DNA of 5,303 nucleotides from Thermoleophilia bacterium (GTDB lineage: Bacteria > Actinomycetota > Thermoleophilia > Miltoncostaeales > Miltoncostaeaceae), in contig JAOTZF010000134.1 of the NCBI GenBank assembly GCA_029861485.1, positions 1 through 5,303 of the forward strand. Reading direction: 5' to 3'. The position numbers and the translations under genes are program-made. Of this stretch, positions 1 to 4,906 are shown piece after piece (position 1 is the first letter of the stretch; each line of letters begins with the position of its first letter). The notes under the pieces were generated by a model. That model ran no database searches, was not told the DNA's origin, and saw only the letters and a list, made by a program, of their open reading frames with translations.

Positions 1-349
1 GGGCACCCCGAGCGACACGACGCACATCTCCCGCGAGGCCTGCAACTGGCTGAAGGACTACGAAGACGACCATTCGGTCACCCGAGACGGCGCCATGGGC
101 GTCCACACGCTGGCCCACGAGGCCATGCACCTGCAGGGAGTGATCAGCGAGGCGAAAGCCGAGTGCTACGGCCTGCAACGCATACCTCGCGTGGCGCAGC
201 GACTGGGAGCCAGCCTTGAGGAGGCGCGCGCGCTCGCGGTGTTCTCATACCGCGCCCTCTACCCTCAGCTCCCCCGCAACTACCGCAGCCACGAGTGCGT
301 CCCCGGCGGGGCACTCGATCTGGGCAGGGACACGCCGGCCTGGCCATGA
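1..349 (+). CDS. HExxH zinc-metallopeptidase-like protein of unknown function (3' part only)
   Basis: The reading frame is open from base 2, so the true start lies left of the window; about 115 codons are visible, ending in TGA at 347-349. Seen directly: a HEAMH motif encoded at 116-130, in the context VHTLAHEAMHLQG, followed 7-11 residues later by acidic residues in SEAKAECYGLQ. HExxH supplies two zinc-ligand histidines and a catalytic glutamate in zincins. A downstream glutamate would be the third ligand in a gluzincin-like arrangement, but which one is inference. Three cysteines are visible: one in REACNWL near the left edge, one in AECYG and one in HECVPGG near the C-terminus. They could form disulfides if the protein is exported, but the N-terminus that would show a signal peptide is missing. 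The tail is helical and Arg/Ala-rich, then low in structure. I do not recognise a named family, and substrate and role are unknown. The ATG at 95 is internal, because coding continues upstream with the same character. Confidence 0.72.
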   Translation, partial: GTPSDTTHISREACNWLKDYEDDHSVTRDGAMGVHTLAHEAMHLQGVISEAKAECYGLQRIPRVAQRLGASLEEARALAVFSYRALYPQLPRNYRSHECVPGGALDLGRDTPAWP

Positions 350-372
350 GGGCGCGCACGCCGGGGACGCGG

Positions 373-378
373 TAGCGT
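373..378 (+). promoter_or_regulatory. Putative -10 box (TAGCGT) for a leaderless FMN reductase mRNA
   Basis: TAGCGT fits the actinobacterial TAnnnT -10 consensus and lies 6 nt before the GTG at 385, so transcription would start at or beside the start codon. No Shine-Dalgarno-like sequence precedes that GTG, which agrees with a leaderless message. No convincing -35 is seen. The box sits inside an imperfect dyad (364-370 with 375-381, one G-T mismatch) that could be an operator. Confidence 0.5.
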
Positions 379-384
379 CTCGGC

Positions 385-960
385 GTGGCAGCGCCATCCG
401 CCCTCACCCTCGCCGCGTTCTGCGGTAGCACCAGGCGGGGATCCCTCAACCGGCGCCTGCTCCACGCGACGGTGGAGCGCTGTCTGAACGCGGGCGCGTC
501 GGTCGACGTCATCGACCTCGGCGAGGTCGACCTCCCGCTGTTCAATCAGGACCTGGAAAAGGAGCGGGGCATCCCCGCCGACGTGGCCCCCATTCAGGCT
601 CGCCTCGATGTGGTCGACGGGGTGCTGATCGCCTCTCCGGAGTACAACGGCGGGTACACGCCGTTGTTCAAGAACACACTCGACTGGATCTCGAGGATCG
701 ACCACCTCACCTTCTACCCGCGCTACGTCGGCCTGATGACGGCGACGCCGGGCGGCAAGGGCGGTGCGCGCGGACTTGCCCAGATGGAGCAGCTCTTTCA
801 CAACGTCTTCGTCCACGTCCACGAGCCGAGCTTCGGGCTGGGCAACGCTCATGAGGAGCTCGACGGTGGCCGGCCGGTCGCGGGGCTCACGGAGTGGACG
901 GAGGAGTACCTCGAGGCGGCGGTCGAGTTCGCCAAGGCGCCGCCCGAGAAGCCGCGCTGA
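385..960 (+). CDS. NAD(P)H-dependent FMN reductase / flavodoxin-fold oxidoreductase
   Basis: This 191-residue protein, starting at GTG 385, has the normal size of the NADPH-dependent FMN reductase family (PF03358). Near the N-terminus a beta strand leads into GSTRRGSLN (residues 14-22), the FMN-phosphate binding loop. SPEYNGGYTPLFKNTLDWIS (84-103) is the second family signature, which packs against the flavin ring and includes PEYN at 85-88. A Gly-rich stretch, ATPGGKGGARG (about 121-131), matches the third flavin-side loop. Such enzymes are cytosolic, usually dimeric, and pass electrons from NAD(P)H to FMN, quinones, azo compounds or metal ions; the physiological substrate cannot be read from sequence. 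The start is chosen because the FMN loop follows directly and a TAnnnT box lies 6 nt upstream. The upstream gene ends 35 nt before, but the reductase appears to have its own promoter. A perfect hairpin follows the stop codon closely. Confidence 0.9.
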   Translation: MAAPSALTLAAFCGSTRRGSLNRRLLHATVERCLNAGASVDVIDLGEVDLPLFNQDLEKERGIPADVAPIQARLDVVDGVLIASPEYNGGYTPLFKNTLDWISRIDHLTFYPRYVGLMTATPGGKGGARGLAQMEQLFHNVFVHVHEPSFGLGNAHEELDGGRPVAGLTEWTEEYLEAAVEFAKAPPEKPR

Positions 961-968
961 GCTGCGGC

Positions 969-991
969 TGGCGCGCATGGCATGCGCGCCA
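969..991 (+). terminator. Hairpin after FMN reductase (10-bp perfect stem, 3-nt loop)
   Basis: TGGCGCGCAT (969-978) pairs perfectly with ATGCGCGCCA (982-991) around the loop GGC, beginning 8 nt after the TGA of the reductase gene. The stem is very GC-rich. No T-tract follows on the + strand, so this would be a U-less terminator or an mRNA 3'-end stabiliser, as is common in high-GC actinobacteria. The role is inferred; the stem is seen. Confidence 0.6.
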
Positions 992-1029
992 CAATCGTCC
1001 CTGCGGCCGAGGCAACGCCAATCGCGCGA

Positions 1030-1063
1030 ATGACCATCGCGCCGGATGCGCCGCGATGGTCAT
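1030..1063. terminator. Second convergent-region hairpin (12-bp perfect stem)
   Basis: ATGACCATCGCG (1030-1041) and CGCGATGGTCAT (1052-1063) are perfect reverse complements separated by a 10-nt loop. It lies in the middle of the gap between the two convergent genes, so it could act on transcripts from either strand. Neither side has a T-tract. Termination is the simplest reading, but a protein-binding dyad or an mRNA stabiliser is also possible. Confidence 0.45.
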
Positions 1064-1082
1064 GCCGAACACCGAGACGTGC

Positions 1083-1120
1083 CGTCGATGCCGATCATCT
1101 GAGGACGATCGGCATCGACG
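1083..1120 (-). terminator. Hairpin downstream of isocitrate lyase (14-bp perfect stem)
   Basis: CGTCGATGCCGATC (1083-1096) and GATCGGCATCGACG (1107-1120) form a perfect 14-bp stem with a 10-nt loop. It starts 10 nt beyond the TAG stop of the lyase (1131-1133), the expected place for that gene's terminator. The minus strand shows no T-run after the stem, so the U-less type is proposed. Confidence 0.6.
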
Positions 1121-1130
1121 TAGGACCGGA

Positions 1131-3389
1131 CTAGCTCTTGGTGATCAGCTTCTGACGCCTCTCGCTGTCGGGCGCGACGAGCTCACCGACGACGCTCAGG
1201 TCGAGGTCGGCCACAATGACGTCGCCCACCTCGTCGTTGACGTTGGTGAAGATCCCCAACCGCAGCATGCTCTCGCACTGGCGTTGGTTGTCCTCGGTCG
1301 GGGTGAGGTAGTGGAAGGACACGGCCTTGTAGCGATGCGCCAGGAAGAGGTGCATCAGGGCCATCAGCCGCTTGCGCCGAAGCTTCACATCCAGCGTGTT
1401 CTGGTCGCGCACCGAGACGATCGAGCGACCGCGGCGATCGTGGATCGTGGCGAAGACCAGATTGGCGACTTTCCCGCCGCCGGAATTGTGCACGGCCAGC
1501 TCGAGGAGCTCGGACGAGCCCTCGGTGTTCGGCCGAAGCTGTACATGAAGCGGCCCGGCGACGTCGTAGTGTCGCGCCCACGGCACGAGCCATTCGGCGA
1601 GCAACTTCGGCGGGATCTCGGTCTGCATCAGGTGCTGGACCTGGGTTGAGCCGGCGCCCATCGCCTTGGTGGTCGCCGTCTGGCCCGATACCGCGGCAAG
1701 CGCCGCATCCGCGCGCGGCCCACCGACGAGAGTCTGCGGCGTGCGATAGGGCGACTCGAGCAGGCGGAGCTTCCGCTGCAGCCGCGCCAGGGACAGCATG
1801 CCGTCATGCCGCAGGGCGGTGGAGAACTCCTCAGATGCGAGACCGTCGATCTGGTGCCCGCCGTAGGTGATGAAGTTGAAGACGAAGCCGAGCTTCCCGA
1901 TCTCCTCGGGAAACGCCCGCATCTCGTCCTCGCTCATGCCGGTGGTGTCCCAGTTGAACGACGGCGACAGATTGTATGCCAGCATCTTGTCCGGGTAGAC
2001 GGCGTGGACCGCCTCGGCGAACTCGCGGGCGTCGTCGATGTCGGCCGTCTTGGTCTCCATCCAGAGGATGTCGGCGAACGGCGCGGCTGCACGCGACTTG
2101 GCCACCGCGTACGAGATGCCGCCGCGTATTTGGTAGAAGCCTTCGGGCGTCTGCGCGAGCTCCGGTTCCCACGAGACGTCGACGCCCATCCCGCGCGCCC
2201 TGGTGCGCATCTCGAACCAGGACGCCGTCGACGAGAATACCTTCCATTGCTCGAGGCTCATCTCGGCCTCGTAACCCTCGTCGGCGCGGAAGACCATCTG
2301 GTCGGCGATCGCCTCGCCAAGCGTCATGAGCTTGGCCGCGTTCTCCCATTCCTGCAGGAACGGGTCGGCGGCCGTGTCGAGCACCTGCTCGACTCGGCCG
2401 TTCGGGCTCGAGAGCCACGCCCTGGCCGCGGCCTCCGCCTCGGCGGCAACGCCGCTGTCGTTGAGCCAATCGTCCGCGTCGGCGAGCTGCTCCTCGGGTA
2501 TCGAATAGAGCACGTGCCCGTTGAGGCCGGTCACTCCGGCTTCGTGCAGGCGCCGGATCAGCGCGATCAGGCCGGCCCGGTAGGTCGGCACGCCGCTATT
2601 GGTCACACCGAGCACGAAGGCCTGGTCACGCTCATCGCGGGCACCGTCGAGCAGGTTGGCCGCCTCGGCGTCGGTGCGCGCGACGATGATTCCCGGGACG
2701 CCCATGACGTCGAGTTGAAAGCGCGCGGCATTGAGGCGCTTGATCTGCTCGTGCGCGGAGACGAGCACCTTCCCGCCCTGGTGCCCGCACTTCTTCAGGC
2801 CGGGCTTCTGGTCCTCGATGTGGTACCCGGGCACGCCGGCTTCAACGAAGCGGCGAATGAGGTTTCGCACGTGCGCGTCGCCACCGTGACCGGTGTCGGC
2901 GTCGGCGATGATGAACGGGCGGAAGTCGACCTCAGGGGTCGCGTCTCGCTCGTCGTCGCTCATCCGGGAGCGAGCGAAGTTCTGGTTCTGGTCGGCCGTC
3001 AGCAGGGCGCGCACCAGCCCGGCCGCCTCGTCGGGCACCTGGCTTAGCGGATAGCTCGCCAGATCCGGACCGGGGTCCTCGTGCAATGAGCCCTTGGCCG
3101 AGGTTGCCCAGCCACCGAGGTAGATGCCCTCGATGCCAGCCCTCTTCATCGCGACGGCCTGACCCGGTGAATACGGCCCGAAAGTCGTGATCGACTTTCC
3201 AGCCGCCATCTTCTCCCGCAGCAGCGGATAGAACTCCTCAGCGGCCTTGCGCGCAACGGGATAGTCAGCCGGAATCGTGCCCCGCTGCTCTACTACCTGA
3301 CGTGCCGTATACAGCCGGGTGATCTCCGAGAACCGCTCGGAGCTCATCCACTCTTCGGTGGCGCTGACTTCGTCATCGAATCTGCCCAA
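1131..3389 (-). CDS. icl2: Isocitrate lyase, large Icl2-type with C-terminal regulatory domain
   Basis: Cleaves isocitrate to succinate and glyoxylate, the first step of the glyoxylate shunt; many actinobacterial lyases also cleave 2-methylisocitrate. Numbered from the proposed TTG start at 3389 (752 residues): ADADTGHGGD (162-171) is the Mg-site region, KKCGH (199-203) carries catalytic Cys201, and NLSPSFNW (473-480) is the substrate-binding signature. A helical insertion lies between (about 260-405). After about residue 590 comes the GNAT-like domain of mycobacterial Icl2, which binds acetyl- or propionyl-CoA and activates the enzyme (family knowledge). Remembered M. tuberculosis Icl2 is 766 aa with catalytic Cys215; both values are offset by 14, so the alignment looks nearly gapless and the gene intact. 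The frame stays open to a TTG at 3470 (779 aa), with a GTG at 3446. I prefer 3389 because homology begins just after it and AAGGGG lies 5 nt upstream; 3470 has no well-placed ribosome site. No malate synthase is visible nearby. Confidence 0.95.
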   Translation of the reverse strand: MGRFDDEVSATEEWMSSERFSEITRLYTARQVVEQRGTIPADYPVARKAAEEFYPLLREKMAAGKSITTFGPYSPGQAVAMKRAGIEGIYLGGWATSAKGSLHEDPGPDLASYPLSQVPDEAAGLVRALLTADQNQNFARSRMSDDERDATPEVDFRPFIIADADTGHGGDAHVRNLIRRFVEAGVPGYHIEDQKPGLKKCGHQGGKVLVSAHEQIKRLNAARFQLDVMGVPGIIVARTDAEAANLLDGARDERDQAFVLGVTNSGVPTYRAGLIALIRRLHEAGVTGLNGHVLYSIPEEQLADADDWLNDSGVAAEAEAAARAWLSSPNGRVEQVLDTAADPFLQEWENAAKLMTLGEAIADQMVFRADEGYEAEMSLEQWKVFSSTASWFEMRTRARGMGVDVSWEPELAQTPEGFYQIRGGISYAVAKSRAAAPFADILWMETKTADIDDAREFAEAVHAVYPDKMLAYNLSPSFNWDTTGMSEDEMRAFPEEIGKLGFVFNFITYGGHQIDGLASEEFSTALRHDGMLSLARLQRKLRLLESPYRTPQTLVGGPRADAALAAVSGQTATTKAMGAGSTQVQHLMQTEIPPKLLAEWLVPWARHYDVAGPLHVQLRPNTEGSSELLELAVHNSGGGKVANLVFATIHDRRGRSIVSVRDQNTLDVKLRRKRLMALMHLFLAHRYKAVSFHYLTPTEDNQRQCESMLRLGIFTNVNDEVGDVIVADLDLSVVGELVAPDSERRQKLITKS

Positions 3390-3394
3390 CGGGG

Positions 3395-3403
3395 CCCCTT
3401 TCC
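3395..3403 (-). promoter_or_regulatory. Purine-rich ribosome-binding site deciding the lyase start
   Basis: On the minus strand GGAAAGGGG occupies these bases and ends 5 nt before the TTG at 3389. It is not a canonical GGAGG, but it is the only well-spaced purine-rich stretch near any candidate lyase start, and so supports 3389 over 3446 or 3470. The adjoining GGGGCCCC (3391-3398) is a perfect 8-bp palindrome that could influence translation or bind a regulator. Confidence 0.4.
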
Positions 3404-3405
3404 GG

Positions 3406-3437
3406 TTGTTCGAGTGGAGTCTAGCCAGCTTGTTCGA
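3406..3437 (-). promoter_or_regulatory. Putative lyase promoter with flanking 8-bp direct repeat
   Basis: On the minus strand TAGACT (3423-3418) fits TAnnnT and would give a leader of roughly 20-25 nt before the TTG at 3389. The 8-mer TTGTTCGA (+ strand) occurs exactly at 3406-3413 and 3430-3437, 24 bp apart, one copy on each side of the box. Such a pair could be an operator controlling the lyase by carbon source, but no regulator is identified. No good -35 was found. Confidence 0.35.
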
Positions 3438-3473
3438 CCTGGCCACCTCGCGATAGGCAGACGAGTCCAATCG

Positions 3474-3905
3474 TCAGTCCAGGTTCTCCAGGTGGCCGCG
3501 CATAGCCGGTGTGATCACCGCGGACCCGAGAACCCCGATCCCGAGCCGGATCACCGGCGCGAGCGGGCTCCAGGCCCCGTGTGCGTCGAGGTCCGTCTGA
3601 ATGATCACGACCGATCCGGTCGGCCGCTTGACGCACGTGATGGTGTCCACGGAGCGGATGGGCTCCGTGCCACCGGTGTGTCGCGCCGATCGCCCAGGCT
3701 CCAGGGAGTCGAGTGGGTAGACCAGCTTGGCGCCACTGAACCACGGCTTGGTGATCAGGCACACACGCGAGCCCACCGATGGCCACGCGCCCTCGGTCCA
3801 GCTGCTGCTGGCGATCGTGGGCTCCCACTCTTCGAGGCGGCCGAAATCGGCGACGGCCTCGAACGCTCGCTCGCGGGGCGCGGGCGTGGGAATCACGAAC
3901 CGCAT
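3474..3905 (-). CDS. SRPBCC / polyketide cyclase-like small protein
   Basis: 143 residues from ATG 3905 to TGA at 3474. The N-terminus reads as a short beta strand, then PAPRERAFEAVADFGRLEEW (residues 8-27), which matches the opening of the SRPBCC/START-like fold (Polyketide_cyc2, PF10604), where a Pro is followed by a helix and a D-F-x-x-L-x-x-W pattern. The middle alternates beta-strand-like segments, and the end (about 112-143) is a long helix with LGIGVLGSAVITPAMRGHL, the usual C-terminal helix closing the ligand cavity. The fold binds hydrophobic ligands, but members range from cyclases to lipid carriers and toxin-like proteins, so no function is assigned. There is no signal peptide or membrane segment. 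It lies 84 nt upstream of the lyase start on the same strand, so cotranscription into the lyase is possible. Its own start has a TAnnnT box 7 nt upstream. Confidence 0.8.
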   Translation of the reverse strand: MRFVIPTPAPRERAFEAVADFGRLEEWEPTIASSSWTEGAWPSVGSRVCLITKPWFSGAKLVYPLDSLEPGRSARHTGGTEPIRSVDTITCVKRPTGSVVIIQTDLDAHGAWSPLAPVIRLGIGVLGSAVITPAMRGHLENLD

Positions 3906-3930
3906 GCGTTCGAACGTACCGCGTTACGCT
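3901..3930. promoter_or_regulatory. Divergent leaderless promoter pair (TACGTT minus, TACGCT plus)
   Basis: The minus-strand box TACGTT occupies 3918-3913 and lies 7 nt before the SRPBCC ATG (3905). The plus-strand box TACGCT occupies 3925-3930 and lies 7 nt before the methyltransferase GTG (3938). The boxes are 6 bp apart. Two perfect palindromes overlap the minus side, CGCATGCG (3901-3908) and CGTTCGAACG (3907-3916), the latter running into the minus box and thus a candidate operator. No clear -35 elements are seen. Confidence 0.5.
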
Positions 3931-3937
3931 CGCGTAC

Positions 3938-4747
3938 GTGTCGACATTCATCGGCGACAGCTACGACCGCACGGCCGGGCGCTACGACGACGCCGCCCGG
4001 CACAACGCGCAGGGCGGCGCACGTCTCATCGGTGCCTTGCCCGATCTCGATGTCGAGAGCCTGCTCGACGCCGGCTGCGGCACGGGCTTCGCCAGCCTCT
4101 GCGCGATCGAGCGCTTCGGCGCGCGCAAGGTCATCGGAGTGGACCTCTCTGCTGAGATGGTCGCCCGCTTCCACCAGAAGCTTCGGCAGCGCGGCATCGA
4201 GAGCGACCTCCGCGTCGGCGACATCACCCGGATCGATCTGCCGCTGGAGGCCGTCGACCTCGCCATCTGCTCGATGGCGCTGCACTGGATCGAGGACCGT
4301 GCCGGCGCGGTCGCCGCCATGAGCGGCGCCCTTCGCCCCGGTGGCTACCTGGCTCTGCTCGCGCCGGGGCCCGAGCACGATCGGGAGTACGTCGACCTGA
4401 TCTCCCGGCTTGATCCTCCGATTCACCCCGCCATCTACGAGGCGTTCGCGCGCGCGGCCATCCCGATCGAGGAGATCGAGGCCTACGTGGAGGCGGCGGG
4501 TCTGGAGACCGTCGACGTCTGGACGGAGACGCGCAAGCGCCGCGTGGCGGCCGAGCGGTACATCGCCCGAATGACCGCTGTCGGCAGCCATGTCACCGCC
4601 GAGGTCATGAGCCGCGAGGACGAGGAGAAGACCTTCGCCCACATCCAGCAGGCGGTGCAGGCCGCCTCGGGGCCGCGTGGGTTCGAGTACACCTTCACCA
4701 AGACGTTCGCCGTGGCTCGCAAGCCCGGCCCAGCCCCGGTTGCCTGA
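3938..4747 (+). CDS. Class I SAM-dependent methyltransferase (BioC / trans-aconitate methyltransferase-like)
   Basis: 269 residues from GTG 3938. DSYDRTAGRYDDAAR (7-21) resembles the N-terminal helix of BioC-like methyltransferases. Motif I LLDAGCGTGFAS (42-53) is the glycine-rich SAM loop; VIGVDLS (65-71) ends with acidic Asp69 that holds the ribose hydroxyls; GDITRIDLP (94-102) and SMALHWIED (112-120) are the adenine-side and post-motif segments, followed by ALRPGGYLALL. The methyl acceptor is set by the variable C-terminal half, so it is not assigned; BioC (malonyl-ACP) and Tam (trans-aconitate) are nearest by motif style, but no biotin genes are nearby. The frame is open upstream to 3779, but that extension overlaps the divergent SRPBCC gene and lacks family similarity, while GTG 3938 has a -10-like box 7 nt upstream. 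It is cytosolic, with no membrane segment. Confidence 0.88.
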   Translation: MSTFIGDSYDRTAGRYDDAARHNAQGGARLIGALPDLDVESLLDAGCGTGFASLCAIERFGARKVIGVDLSAEMVARFHQKLRQRGIESDLRVGDITRIDLPLEAVDLAICSMALHWIEDRAGAVAAMSGALRPGGYLALLAPGPEHDREYVDLISRLDPPIHPAIYEAFARAAIPIEEIEAYVEAAGLETVDVWTETRKRRVAAERYIARMTAVGSHVTAEVMSREDEEKTFAHIQQAVQAASGPRGFEYTFTKTFAVARKPGPAPVA

Positions 4748-4894
4748 GACTCGAGACCGCCGAGCACGCGGCGGAGCCGCGCGGCCCACCGCAGCCACCT
4801 GCTGGCGTCGCCTGGCGATCACGGCGTGGATGGCATCCCGGCCCACGGCGGCGCGATCCGCGCCACGCGCGGGGCAGGCGCAGAGGGTCGCCCA
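4748..4894. other. Intergenic stretch with two short GC hairpins
   Basis: No gene is supported here. CCGCCG (4757-4762) pairs with CGGCGG (4769-4774) around 6 nt, starting 10 nt after the methyltransferase stop, and GGCGCG (4850-4855) pairs with CGCGCC (4859-4864) around ATC. Either could help end the methyltransferase message, but 6-bp GC stems are expected by chance in such DNA and neither has a T-tract. Confidence 0.25.
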
Positions 4895-4900
4895 TATAGT
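4895..4900 (+). promoter_or_regulatory. Putative -10 box (TATAGT) for a leaderless MFS transporter mRNA
   Basis: TATAGT is a strong TAnnnT match in an otherwise GC-rich stretch and lies 6 nt before ATG 4907. The bases between (CGACAC) contain no ribosome site, which favours a leaderless transcript starting at the ATG. No clear -35 is present about 17 bp upstream. Confidence 0.6.
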
Positions 4901-4906
4901 CGACAC

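Noticed and set aside
894..1649. 251-codon plus-strand frame spanning the convergent gap
   Set aside because: It overlaps the end of the reductase, crosses three hairpins and continues antisense to the lyase; the translation has no domain character.
1806..3047. 413-codon open frame on the plus strand
   Set aside because: It lies wholly antisense to the isocitrate lyase gene, which has unmistakable family motifs. The antisense protein is a Val/Gly/Arg/Leu/Glu-rich shadow typical of high-GC codon bias, with no motif.
3387..3403. RamA-like site (short G run flanked by A and C) near the lyase start
   Set aside because: The corynebacterial RamA consensus is so loose that GGGGCCCC matches by chance in high-GC DNA, and the purine run is better explained as a ribosome site.
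3911..3929. Possible LexA-type SOS box (GAAC...GTT) in the divergent promoter
   Set aside because: The actinobacterial SOS box needs GAAC and GTTC separated by 4 nt. Here the half-sites are 7 nt apart and the second is incomplete.
3779..3937. 53-codon N-terminal extension of the methyltransferase
   Set aside because: It overlaps the divergent SRPBCC gene, reads as low-complexity Arg/Ser-rich sequence, and the family N-terminus begins right after GTG 3938, which has its own -10 box.
3893..4906. 337-codon open frame on the minus strand
   Set aside because: It is antisense to the methyltransferase, whose SAM motifs are clear. Composition is Arg/Ala/Asp-rich with no recognisable domain.
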